Of a DNA stretch of 64,000 nucleotides, positions 27,115 to 35,715 are shown piece by piece. The DNA is taken from contig OY760427.1 in assembly GCA_963663495.1 (NCBI GenBank), positions 3,472,001-3,536,000 on the forward strand. Direction: 5' to 3'. The number at the start of each line of letters is the position of its first letter. The stretch's first letter is position 1. The notes below the pieces were generated by a model. That model worked only from the letters and a program-made list of their open reading frames with translations. It searched no databases and was not told the DNA's origin. The stretch is from G963663495 sp963663495 (lineage in GTDB: Bacteria > Bacteroidota > Rhodothermia > Rhodothermales > Bin80). The translations under genes were made by a program, and so were the position numbers.

Positions 27115-27327
27115 ATGATGATGATGCTGAAAAATGGCGATGTGCTGCTAGCTACAACGGTAGAGATAATCCGGGCAACGCTGCTGGAGGGCAAGGCGAT
27201 TGAGGTGCCGCATCTCGGGACCTTTGCGGTGCAGCAAATCAAAGGAACGCAACGGTTGCTCCCCGATGGCACTATAGTCATCACTCCGCCGCGCAATACT
27301 GTAGCCTATAGTTATCCCAATGACTGA
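27115..27327 (+). CDS. HU/IHF-family DNA-binding protein (short)
   Basis: 70 residues from ATG 27115, preceded by AAGGA. The core DVLLATTVEIIRATLLEGKAIEVPHLGTFAVQQ and the DGTIVITPPRNTVAY arm match HU-like proteins, but the first helix is shorter than in classical HU (about 90 residues). Four consecutive methionine codons blur the start. The tnpB unit lies 27 bp upstream and has displaced the native upstream region. It overlaps the next gene by 8 bp. Confidence 0.7.
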   Translation: MMMMLKNGDVLLATTVEIIRATLLEGKAIEVPHLGTFAVQQIKGTQRLLPDGTIVITPPRNTVAYSYPND

Positions 27328-28213
27328 AGGAAACGGGCATGATAGTTCCCCGGCCTACATCAGCGCCGATACCACGGTCGCGCTGATTGCCGCCAAGCTT
27401 TCGTTACAGCCGGAGCAGGTGCGGGATGCCCTTCGCCAACTGTCCACGGAGCTTCACGGACAAACCGAAGAGCATCCCCACATCCTGATAGACGGTCTAG
27501 GAACCCTTGCCCGTGATGCGACCGGACTGAATTTCCATCCCTCCGCCGAGCTTGAGTCGCTCGTAAACGGAGAGTACGCAAGTCTGGTGCCCGTGAGACT
27601 GGATCAAGGACCAGCTGCGCCCACCCTGGCGGCGGACGCAACATCTAACAGGAAAGGCCAAAGACTGAAGACCATCCTGCTGACAAGCTTGATCATAATA
27701 GGCATTCAAGCCGCAGTATTCCTAGTGTTGCAGCAGACCGGGTTCTGGGATGGAAACAACACCCGGGAACCGACCCTGACCGTTGAACAACCTTCCGTGA
27801 ACACTGAATACCAGGACGAGGTAGCTGAAACCGCTGCTGCTGGCAATATTGAAGAGGCCGACACGGTTGTCACGGAAATTCCTATGGAGACCGAGACGAC
27901 AATTGAACCTGAAACGAGCGGAGAAAACCCCGGGTTTGACTTGGAAATAGGCGGCTATGCCATCATTCTGGCCTCTTTTGAAGGAGCGGCTACAGCGCTT
28001 AATGAAGCCGCGCGCTTCAGAGATATTATCGCCGATCCGTCCTTACCGGTTGGCGTGGTTCGTACTCTATCTGAAGACTCGGAATACTTCAGGGTGTACG
28101 TCGGGCAGATGCCTGCGGTGGGTGAGGCAGTGAACCTGAGAGAGCAACTAACGGGCCTACCCGCGGATGCATGGATTATCCGATTGGGTGCAGGCAGCCA
28201 AGTAATCCAATGA
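27320..28213 (+). CDS. HU-like/SPOR-domain membrane protein
   Basis: 297 residues: an HU-like (CCDC81-type) N-terminal domain with VALIAAKLSLQPEQVRDALRQL (about 20-42), a transmembrane helix TILLTSLIIIGIQAAVFLVL (about 115-135), an acidic Glu/Thr-rich linker, and a C-terminal SPOR-like domain (GYAIILASFEGAATALNEAARF). SPOR domains bind denuded peptidoglycan at division sites. The pairing with HU is common in Bacteroidota. The stop overlaps the SIS gene start (ATGA). Confidence 0.75.
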   Translation: MTEGNGHDSSPAYISADTTVALIAAKLSLQPEQVRDALRQLSTELHGQTEEHPHILIDGLGTLARDATGLNFHPSAELESLVNGEYASLVPVRLDQGPAAPTLAADATSNRKGQRLKTILLTSLIIIGIQAAVFLVLQQTGFWDGNNTREPTLTVEQPSVNTEYQDEVAETAAAGNIEEADTVVTEIPMETETTIEPETSGENPGFDLEIGGYAIILASFEGAATALNEAARFRDIIADPSLPVGVVRTLSEDSEYFRVYVGQMPAVGEAVNLREQLTGLPADAWIIRLGAGSQVIQ

Positions 28214-29001
28214 CTGAACGAACACATGGTTTGCGGGCTGGTCTGGAGTATTACACCCGCACGGTAGCACTGCTGGAAGAATTGTGTGCCAGCCAGGGCG
28301 ACGCCCTCGCCCACGCGGCTGACCTGTGCGCCGCTCGCATCGCAAAAGGAGGCCTGATCTTCTTGTTTGGATCCGGCCATTCGAGGATGATGTGCGAAGA
28401 AATGACGCCGCGCCAAGGTGGCTTTGTCGGCTTCTATGCCCTAGTGGAGCAGGCCCTCTCCAACCACGCTACCATCGTGGGCCCAAATGGCCTTCGGGCA
28501 GCGCTCCACTTGGAGCGGTGCACCGGTTACGCGGAGAAGATTCTTGAGAGCTTCCGGTTCGGCCCGCACGATGCGTTCATCATTATTTCCACCAGCGGGG
28601 TCCGATCAATAATCATAGATATGGCCTTGGGGGCGAAGCAACGCGGTATGCCTGTCATTGGCGTAGTGTCCCGGCGCCACGGCGAAAACAGCACGTCAGA
28701 CCACCCCTCAGGAAAAAAGCTTGTAGACATTGCTGACATCATCCTGGATAACCAATGTCCAGCCGGAGACTGCATCATCAAACTTGACAACCTGGATTGG
28801 AAGACAGGTCCAACCTCCACCGTGACAGGCGGTATGCTGATGAATATGCTACGCGTTGAGGTCGCCGAGCGGCTTTTGGCGAGGGGGACAACCCCCACCA
28901 TACTTCCCAGCCATCAGTTCGTGGGAGAAGTGTCAGCCGAAGAACAGCTTAAAGTGTTTTACGAGGCCTACCGCAAGAGCCTCGTACACCTCTACATGTG
29001 A
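28210..29001 (+). CDS. SIS-domain sugar phosphate isomerase-like protein (UPF0309 type)
   Basis: About 263 residues. A single SIS domain with IFLFGSGHSRMMCEEMTPRQGG (about 50-70) and FIIISTSGVRSIIIDMALGAKQRGMPVIGV (about 130-160), the phosphosugar-binding loops. UPF0309-type proteins are thought to act on amino-sugar phosphates. It begins with an ATGA overlap with the SPOR gene and is followed with a possible GTGA overlap by a ROK kinase, suggesting a sugar phosphorylation-isomerisation pair. Confidence 0.8.
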   Translation: MTERTHGLRAGLEYYTRTVALLEELCASQGDALAHAADLCAARIAKGGLIFLFGSGHSRMMCEEMTPRQGGFVGFYALVEQALSNHATIVGPNGLRAALHLERCTGYAEKILESFRFGPHDAFIIISTSGVRSIIIDMALGAKQRGMPVIGVVSRRHGENSTSDHPSGKKLVDIADIILDNQCPAGDCIIKLDNLDWKTGPTSTVTGGMLMNMLRVEVAERLLARGTTPTILPSHQFVGEVSAEEQLKVFYEAYRKSLVHLYM

Positions 29002-30002
29002 CAACGATGACTACCCTGCCATACGTTATAGGATTCGATGTGGGTGGTACGCGGATCAAGAGCGGCGCCGTAACCGTCAACGGCGACTTGTTTCATGCCG
29101 CCATAAGCCCATCCGGTTACAAACAACCGTGCGACGCCCTGCTGCATTACATAGAGGAACGCGTAGCACACCTGCGGCGAGTCATGGATTCGGATCCTCA
29201 GTACCTTGTGCTCGGCTTTCCGGGCGCAGTGGACCCTGAACGCGGGGTGGTGTTACTTCCGGGAAAGCTGCAGGTGGAAGGATTTGACTTCGTCCCCACG
29301 CTTCGCCGATCCACAGGACTCCCGGTGGTTGCGGAAAACGACGGACGACTCTCAATCTTAGCCGAGATGCGCTACGGCAAGGCCAGAGGAAGAGATTGGG
29401 CCGTCTCCATCACGCTGGGCACGGGCGTCGGGTCGGGTGTCCTGCTGGATGGGAAGGTGCTGAGGGACCCTCACCTTCAGTTCGGTACCCAAGCGAGCCA
29501 TATTGTGCTGGAGGCCGGCAGCCCCAAACTCTGCATGACCCGCGCACGCGGCACAGCCAATGTGCTTTGCTCCGCCACGGCGCTAGCGTCAGCAGTCAAG
29601 GAGGCCCTTGCCCGTGGCATGCCGTCTGCACTGAATGATGCTTACTTCCGCGATCCGCACTCAATTGATTTTGAGTCGGTTCTCCGCGCAGTAGAACAGG
29701 ACGATACCTTGTGCTTGGACGCACTGGCACAATGGCGGCAGCGACTCGGATGGTTCCTGGTCAGTGTTGTTCACATGTACGCCCCAGAGATTATCATCTT
29801 GAGCGGCGGCGCAGCAGCGGGAGCACCCTGCTACGTTGACCACCTGCGAAAGATGGTGGCAGAAAATACATACCGTTACGGCGATCCGGTCGCGGTGGAA
29901 GTGTCAGACCTCTCCACTTACAGTGGAGTTTTCGGGGCTGCAGCGCTGGCATGGCAACTTCTGGAATCGCCATCCGCTAAAGTTCATCCATCGCTGCTCT
30001 GA
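28998..30002 (+). CDS. ROK-family sugar kinase-like protein
   Basis: About 334 residues from GTG 28998 (ATG 29007 is an alternative). GFDVGGTRIKSGAV is the ATP phosphate loop, VVAENDGRLSILAEM holds the catalytic aspartate (END), and VSITLGTGVGSGVLLDG the second phosphate motif. The usual zinc-binding CxCGxxGCxE block is absent: the region reads ASHIVLEAGSPKLCMTRARG, keeping only the histidine and one cysteine. So it is a divergent ROK member. It lies in an operon with a SIS isomerase; amino-sugar salvage is a reasonable guess. The 3' end overlaps the convergent aminotransferase gene by 26 bp. Confidence 0.75.
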   Translation: MTTMTTLPYVIGFDVGGTRIKSGAVTVNGDLFHAAISPSGYKQPCDALLHYIEERVAHLRRVMDSDPQYLVLGFPGAVDPERGVVLLPGKLQVEGFDFVPTLRRSTGLPVVAENDGRLSILAEMRYGKARGRDWAVSITLGTGVGSGVLLDGKVLRDPHLQFGTQASHIVLEAGSPKLCMTRARGTANVLCSATALASAVKEALARGMPSALNDAYFRDPHSIDFESVLRAVEQDDTLCLDALAQWRQRLGWFLVSVVHMYAPEIIILSGGAAAGAPCYVDHLRKMVAENTYRYGDPVAVEVSDLSTYSGVFGAAALAWQLLESPSAKVHPSLL

Positions 30003-31143
30003 GGGCGACCCGTCCTTTACGCGGGTCGTCCACCACTTCGGCCAATGCTCTCAGGCACACCTCTATCGTCCGGCTACGGCAGGAATGCCCCATCAGGCCG
30101 ATCCGCCACACCTTGCCTGCCAAAGCACCTAGCCCCCCTCCGATTTCCAGCCCGCGCACCTTGAGCAGCCAATCCCGTGTTTTAGCTTCCTCGATCCCTT
30201 GGGGGACTTTAACCACATTCAGTTGCGGCAGCCGCTCCTGGGCAGGTACGACTAACTCCAGCCCCAGTACCTTCAGCCCCGCGCGGAGCGCGTTATGATG
30301 CCGTCGATGACGAACCCACGCCAGCTCCAGGCTCTCTTCATGCAGCATTAGCAGAGCCTCATGGAGGCCATACAACGCGTTGATCGGAGCCGTGTGGTGG
30401 TAGGACCTCCTGGTGGACATTCCCCAATAGCCTTGCAGCAGTCTAAAATCCATAAACCAGCTCTGCACGGGGTGCTTACGCTCCTTTATCATCGCCATCG
30501 CCCGGTCATTCACGGTAACAGGTGATAGGCCGGGGGGCGCGGACAAACACTTTTGCGTCCCGGCATACACCACATCAATATCCCAGGCACCCACGCGCAG
30601 CGGTGTACCGCCTATCGATGTTACCGCATCAACCAACGAAAGGCAGTCATGCTCGCGTGCCAGCCGCGCCAGCGCCTTTGCATCCGACAAAACGCCGGTA
30701 GATGTCTCGGCCTGCACAAACGCCAACACCTTCGCCTTAGGTGCCGCGCGCAGGGCTGCATCCACCTTGTCAGGGTCAATGGCCCTCCCCCACGTCTCGT
30801 GCACGCGGACCACTTTGGCCCCGCAACGCTCGGCCATAATCGCCAGACGCTCACCAAAAAAGCCGTTGATGCAAACGACGATCGTATCTCCGGGCTCAAG
30901 GAGATTCACCACACAGGACTCCATCCCCACTGTACCAGGCCCGGAAACAGGAATCGTTAAGCCGTACTCACAAAGGAATGTGCGCTGCAGCAACTGCTTC
31001 ATGGAGTCCATAAAAAGAATGAACTCCGGGTCCAAGTGACCAATAGTCGGCCGTGCCATGGCAGCGAGCACACGCTTCGGCACACCTGATGGACCAGGGC
31101 CCATCAGGACACGGACCGGAGGTTTAAAGACTTTGCTTATCAC
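29977..31143 (-). CDS. Class V aminotransferase (alanine-glyoxylate/serine-pyruvate type)
   Basis: 388 residues. MGPGPSGVPKRVLAAM opens the family; PVSGPGTVGMESCVVNLLEPGD is the cofactor-binding turn, and AGTQKCLSAPPGLSP contains the PLP-linked lysine. RIGLMGHSC near the C-terminus is also conserved. These enzymes exchange amino groups between alanine or serine and glyoxylate, pyruvate or hydroxypyruvate. It is transcribed alone, convergent with the ROK gene. Confidence 0.88.
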   Translation of the reverse strand: MISKVFKPPVRVLMGPGPSGVPKRVLAAMARPTIGHLDPEFILFMDSMKQLLQRTFLCEYGLTIPVSGPGTVGMESCVVNLLEPGDTIVVCINGFFGERLAIMAERCGAKVVRVHETWGRAIDPDKVDAALRAAPKAKVLAFVQAETSTGVLSDAKALARLAREHDCLSLVDAVTSIGGTPLRVGAWDIDVVYAGTQKCLSAPPGLSPVTVNDRAMAMIKERKHPVQSWFMDFRLLQGYWGMSTRRSYHHTAPINALYGLHEALLMLHEESLELAWVRHRRHHNALRAGLKVLGLELVVPAQERLPQLNVVKVPQGIEEAKTRDWLLKVRGLEIGGGLGALAGKVWRIGLMGHSCRSRTIEVCLRALAEVVDDPRKGRVALRAAMDEL

Positions 31144-31230
31144 AGATAAGAGTAGTTGCGTGGGTGCCTAATGATACCGACATGGCTTGGTAGTATACCG
31201 TAACCACTTGGCATATGCTCGGTGGCCGGC

Positions 31231-32562
31231 TCATATCATGCCGTACGCCAGCATGGCATCTGCAACCTTGGTAAAGCCCGCGATATTGGCGCCCGTTATG
31301 TAGTTGACACGACTCCCATCAAACCCATTGCGAACACAATTCTCGTGGATCTCCCCCATGACCCATTCGAGTCTGTCGTCCACTTCCTCCCGCGTCCAAC
31401 TGAGGCGCATGGCATTTTGTGTCATTTCCATGGCCGAAATCGCAACACCCCCGGCATTGGCTGCTTTAGCGGGTCCGAAAAGCGTGTCAGCCGCTTCGAA
31501 TAACTTGGTTGCCTCGTAGGAGGACGGCATGTTTGCACCCTCACTCACCACCGTGCATCCGTTGGTAAGAAGGTTCTCGGCATCGGCTAAGCGCAGCTCA
31601 TTCTGTGTCGCACACGGGAAAGCCATGTCACACGGTACAATCCACGGCCGCTTGCCTTCAACCCAGCGCAAACCGCGCCCCGCAGCAAAATCCGCCAGTG
31701 TTCCCCTACGGTTTGACTTGATGCGTACTATGTGCTCCAAACCCTCGCGAGTGAGCCCGTCGGGCATATGAACGAAGCCTCCACGGTCGGACATTGTTAA
31801 GACCACTGCTCCGACATCAAGCAATTTTTCCGCCGTGTACTGTGCCACATTCCCGGCTCCTGACACGACAGCACGGAGCCCTTCAATGTCAGTACCGGCA
31901 TGCCGCAGCATGTTGCGAGCAAAATAGACACACCCGTACCCGGTAGCCTCCTTACGAATCCTGCTACCTCCAAACGCCAACCCCTTGCCTGTCAGCACGC
32001 TCGTGAATGTGTTGTTGAGCCGCTTATACTGGCCAAACAGGTAGCCAATCTCGCGTGCACCTACGCCGATATCACCGGCGGGAATGTCTGTAAACTGTCC
32101 GATATGGCGAAACAGTTCGCTCATGAAGGCTTGGCAGAAGCGCATCACCTCCTGGTCGCTCTTACCTTTTGGGTTGAAGTCAGAGCCACCCTTTCCTCCG
32201 CCAATCGGCAATGTGGTCAGGCTATTCTTGAAAATCTGCTCGAACCCCAGAAACTTCAGCACGCTAAGGCTCACAGATCGGTCAAATCGCAGTCCTCCCT
32301 TGTAGGGGCCGATCGCATTGTTAAACTGAATGCGGTACCCTCGATTCACCCGGACACTACCCGAATCATCCTCCCAGCAGACCCGAAATGTGATGATCCG
32401 GTCGGGCTCCGTCATACGCTCAAGGATACGTGCGCGGGCGTAACGCCGGTTCCTGTTGATGAACGGGATTACCTTCTCGGCAACCTCCATAACGGCTTGA
32501 TGAAACTCTGGCTGATCTGGATTACGCCGTTTCAGCCCCGCCATAAACCCTTCCAGATCCAT
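31231..32562 (-). CDS. gdhA: NADP-type glutamate dehydrogenase
   Basis: About 443 residues, typical of hexameric GdhA. GYRIQFNNAIGPYKGGLRF, LPIGGGKGGSDFNPKGKSD (substrate lysines) and ATGYGCVYFARNML with SGAGNVAQYTAEKL (Rossmann domain) are all clear. It converts 2-oxoglutarate and ammonium to glutamate. The ATG at 32562 is chosen because TTGGGGGAAGAAA precedes it and the upstream extension is unlike the family. It sits 70 bp downstream of dsbD on the same strand. Confidence 0.93.
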   Translation of the reverse strand: MDLEGFMAGLKRRNPDQPEFHQAVMEVAEKVIPFINRNRRYARARILERMTEPDRIITFRVCWEDDSGSVRVNRGYRIQFNNAIGPYKGGLRFDRSVSLSVLKFLGFEQIFKNSLTTLPIGGGKGGSDFNPKGKSDQEVMRFCQAFMSELFRHIGQFTDIPAGDIGVGAREIGYLFGQYKRLNNTFTSVLTGKGLAFGGSRIRKEATGYGCVYFARNMLRHAGTDIEGLRAVVSGAGNVAQYTAEKLLDVGAVVLTMSDRGGFVHMPDGLTREGLEHIVRIKSNRRGTLADFAAGRGLRWVEGKRPWIVPCDMAFPCATQNELRLADAENLLTNGCTVVSEGANMPSSYEATKLFEAADTLFGPAKAANAGGVAISAMEMTQNAMRLSWTREEVDDRLEWVMGEIHENCVRNGFDGSRVNYITGANIAGFTKVADAMLAYGMI

Positions 32563-32632
32563 TTTCTTCCCCCAACTGGTTACGTCAATTCCCGCCGAGC
32601 AAAAATAGGCATTGATACGGACAGGTACGCTA

Positions 32633-34531
32633 TTACCCGCCTGCTTCCTTTGCGAAGTACATAGCTGCTCCAGACGATAGAAATTCGGCAAACTTCCCCG
32701 GCTTCATCACGCCACTTGCCTGCACAATCGGAATCTCCGGAATTGCCGGATCCAGCACCACATACGTCGGTAGCGCTACGGTACCCGCAAGATCCAGTTG
32801 GTACTGTTGCAGCTCTATATCCTGCGCACCATCGGTGTATAGCCGGAGCAATACAAAGTTGTTCTTTAATGTCTGTGCGATTTCGGGCCGAGGAAAAACA
32901 TTCGCCTCCATATCACGGCAGTTTGTACATGTGTATCCCGTAAAATCAACCATCACGGGCTTAGATACACTGCGAGCCTTCGCAAGGGCCTGATCAATAT
33001 CGTCAACGATCCATCCCTCATCATGGGATGCGGGACCGATTGCCATCAGGCTCATGTCTCCGAACTGCCGAGGGGGGAGGTAGGCGTCCAACTTGCCGAG
33101 GGGGGCACCAAACAGTCCTGGCAACAGATACAAAGCCAGGCCCAGAAAAACCGTGGATCCGAGCAACCGGCCCGCACCGATGTTGCCGTTTCCATCACCG
33201 AGCCGCACCAAGCCCGCAAGGTACAGGCCTGCCAACGCAAACAAAGCCGTGCTCAAAGCGATAGCCAAAGGGCGCGACAGGAGCCCCAAGCCCCAAATGA
33301 TGTCCGCGTTAGATAAAAATTTGATGGCAGCAGCAAGCTCAACAAACCCGAAAATTATCTTCAATACCTCCATCCAGCTCCCTGCGCCCGGCAGGCTACC
33401 CATGGCGCGAGGGAACATGGCAAACAGCACGAACGGAAGTGAGAAGCACATGCTGAACACCAGCATTCCCACTATCCCGTAGAACCAGGCACCGTTAGCA
33501 ATGGCGGGCAGCAGCAACCCCACGAAAGGAACCGTACAGGAAAACGAAACCACTGTCAGTGACAGGCCCATAAAAAGCACACCCATCATGGACGCACTGC
33601 CGCGGACCCGGCGATCTACCATGTTGACCATGCCACCCGGCAACCTTAGCTCGTACAGCCCGAGCAGCGATAACGCCAGAACGATAAACGTCACCCCTAT
33701 GAAGAGATTGAGCCAAGGGTTAGCAGCAATCTGCTGTACGCCGGCCCCTTTGACAAGGGCAGCCATCAAAATACCCAGCCCAGTGAACGTTGCTACGATG
33801 GCGAGGCCGAATATCACTGCCATACGTATTGAATCTCCGGCGCTATTGGCATGCCGAGTGAAATACGACACGGTAAGCGGAATCATAGGGTATACGCACG
33901 GCATCAGGAACGCCCCGAACCCCGCGCCTACGGCGAGCAGAAGGAAGGACCAGAAGCCCCCAAACTGTCTCGCTGATGACGTAGCAGCGCTCTGCGGAAC
34001 AGGCCGCAGGGTAGCATTTACAGTCCCATCGGTAGCAAGCTCCACTTCAAACCGTTTCGTCGTCGGAGGATAACAGATCCTGTCGTTACACACCATGAAG
34101 GTGATGGAGCCGTTAAGCTGCGGGACAGGATAGTCAACGACAACGCCGACTATTAAGCGAGCCTCCTCGGCGAAGTACACGACATCTTGCTGAAGTACCG
34201 GATCAAAACCGGCCACGGCCCCATAGTGCTCCGGCTCGGCATCAACCTTAACGCCGGGAAGCGGATCAAAGGTGATGGCTACTGGCCGTGTGGGCGGGAG
34301 CGATCCTGGCGCGTACATGCGCCAGCCGGGAAACAGCGCCGCAGTAAAGGATACCCTGCCACGCTGCCCCGGCACCAGCGTGTCGGCTTGGACATCCCAA
34401 GCTGCAATATCAAGTGCTCCCGGCTGCGCTACTGCGGAAGTCGGCACAAACACGAAAACAAGCAGCCAACCGCCGGCGAGCGCAGCCATCTTTCGCGCGA
34501 GCCGCCTCGCGACGGCGTGCACGGAGCCCAC
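32633..34531 (-). CDS. dsbD: Thiol:disulfide interchange protein DsbD
   Basis: 632 residues. A signal peptide (to about 35) and an N-terminal periplasmic domain with CNDRIC are followed by eight or so membrane segments carrying the redox cysteines in AFLMPCVYPMIP and VSFSCTVPFVG. The C-terminal thioredoxin domain has YTCTNCRDMEANVF. It passes electrons from cytosolic thioredoxin to periplasmic proteins. The GTG start overlaps the L9 stop by one base (TAGTG), so the gene is coupled to the ribosomal operon, an odd but clear arrangement. Confidence 0.9.
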   Translation of the reverse strand: MGSVHAVARRLARKMAALAGGWLLVFVFVPTSAVAQPGALDIAAWDVQADTLVPGQRGRVSFTAALFPGWRMYAPGSLPPTRPVAITFDPLPGVKVDAEPEHYGAVAGFDPVLQQDVVYFAEEARLIVGVVVDYPVPQLNGSITFMVCNDRICYPPTTKRFEVELATDGTVNATLRPVPQSAATSSARQFGGFWSFLLLAVGAGFGAFLMPCVYPMIPLTVSYFTRHANSAGDSIRMAVIFGLAIVATFTGLGILMAALVKGAGVQQIAANPWLNLFIGVTFIVLALSLLGLYELRLPGGMVNMVDRRVRGSASMMGVLFMGLSLTVVSFSCTVPFVGLLLPAIANGAWFYGIVGMLVFSMCFSLPFVLFAMFPRAMGSLPGAGSWMEVLKIIFGFVELAAAIKFLSNADIIWGLGLLSRPLAIALSTALFALAGLYLAGLVRLGDGNGNIGAGRLLGSTVFLGLALYLLPGLFGAPLGKLDAYLPPRQFGDMSLMAIGPASHDEGWIVDDIDQALAKARSVSKPVMVDFTGYTCTNCRDMEANVFPRPEIAQTLKNNFVLLRLYTDGAQDIELQQYQLDLAGTVALPTYVVLDPAIPEIPIVQASGVMKPGKFAEFLSSGAAMYFAKEAGG

Positions 34532-34974
34532 TACTCCTCCACAACTACGATCTTGACCTCAGCCGAAACCTCGGCGTGCAGCTTGATCATTGCCGAATAT
34601 TCGCCCGTAAGCCGAATATCTTCCGCAAGCGTGATAGCACGTCGGTCAATCCTGAAGCCTTGGAGTGCAAGGTTGATAGCAATCTGCTGCGTGGTTACTG
34701 TACCAAATATGCGATTACCTTCGCCAACCTTCACGGCAACTTCAAGCTCAATTCCATCCAACTGGCGAGCAAGCTCCTTCGCATCATTACGCAGTTGTGC
34801 ACGCTTGCGCAACTGCTGCCTCAACTGATCCGTTCTTGCGCGAACCACGCCCGGTGTGGCAAGAAGTGCCCAACCACGAGGAATGAGAAAGTTGCGGCCA
34901 TAACCGGCTTTAACGGTTATGATATCTCCTTCTGAGCCCAGTGACGGGACATCCCGAAGCAAAATGATCTGCAT
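34531..34974 (-). CDS. rplI: 50S ribosomal protein L9
   Basis: 147 residues, full length. MQIILLRDVPSLGSEGDIIT and VKAGYGRNFLIPRGWALLAT are the L9 N-terminal signature; the central helix (QLRQQLRKRAQLRND) and C-terminal domain (KLHAEVSAEVKIVV) follow. It is part of the rpsF-rpsR-rplI cluster, 4 bp downstream of S18. Confidence 0.96.
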   Translation of the reverse strand: MQIILLRDVPSLGSEGDIITVKAGYGRNFLIPRGWALLATPGVVRARTDQLRQQLRKRAQLRNDAKELARQLDGIELEVAVKVGEGNRIFGTVTTQQIAINLALQGFRIDRRAITLAEDIRLTGEYSAMIKLHAEVSAEVKIVVVEE

Positions 34975-34978
34975 GACT

Positions 34979-35170
34979 TTATCGGACGGAGTCCGCCACG
35001 TACGGCAAAAGTGCTAGGTGCCGGGCCCGCTTGATGGCCCGAGACAGCATGCGCTGCTTACGCGCGGATGTATTGGTTACACGCCGGGGAAGCATTTTGC
35101 CCTGATCGTTGATGTACCCGCGCAAGTACTCCGTATCCTTGTAGTCTATATATCTAGGCTGCCGTGGCAT
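34979..35170 (-). CDS. rpsR: 30S ribosomal protein S18
   Basis: 63 residues. YIDYKDTEYLRGYINDQGKM and RRVTNTSARKQRMLSRAIKR are diagnostic, with HLALLPYV near the end. It lacks a zinc-binding N-terminal extension. It lies between rpsF and rplI with short gaps. Confidence 0.95.
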   Translation of the reverse strand: MPRQPRYIDYKDTEYLRGYINDQGKMLPRRVTNTSARKQRMLSRAIKRARHLALLPYVADSVR

Positions 35171-35185
35171 TTGATGGGTACTTGG

Positions 35186-35542
35186 TCAGAGTTCTTTGGG
35201 AACGCCGGGCCCCGACTTGCGGCGGGCTTCAAAATAAGTCAGCATATGCTTGTCCAAGGCGAGCGTGAGGTACCGCAATACATGGTCATCAATGGTCAAC
35301 GCACGTTCCAGTCTGGGCACCAGCGAAGTTGGCGCCGAAAAGTACAGATTAACGTAGTAACCGTTGCGTTTCTTTTCGATGGGGTAGGCCATGCGACGTG
35401 CGCCCCACTCGTAGACATCAATGAGCGTGCCGCCTGCACCCTCAATAAACTCATTGATCTTTTGGACGTCCTCCTTTATCTGTGCTTCGGAAAGCACACC
35501 AGTCAGGATATACGTCAACTCATAGGTTCTCTTGCCATCCAT
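35186..35542 (-). CDS. rpsF: 30S ribosomal protein S6
   Basis: About 118 residues from ATG 35542 (MDGKRTYELTYILTGVL), the usual S6 opening; an ATG at 35563 would add seven residues. WGARRMAYPIEKKRNGYYVNL is the S6 core, and RALTIDDHVLRYLTLAL follows. No ssb gene lies between it and rpsR, unlike the order in many Firmicutes. Confidence 0.93.
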   Translation of the reverse strand: MDGKRTYELTYILTGVLSEAQIKEDVQKINEFIEGAGGTLIDVYEWGARRMAYPIEKKRNGYYVNLYFSAPTSLVPRLERALTIDDHVLRYLTLALDKHMLTYFEARRKSGPGVPKEL

Positions 35543-35715
35543 GGGCAACTCAACAGAGTGCATGCGTTGAAAATACGGTAGCGTGGGGAAACACTGAAAA
35601 ACTCCCTCGGGTTCCAAGACGAAGGCAGGCATACCCTCTTATTATCAGCAAACGGTGCTACGAAACGCAAGGCGCCGCATACCCTCTTTGAATGCTGCCA
35701 AACCTGCCATCGTGG

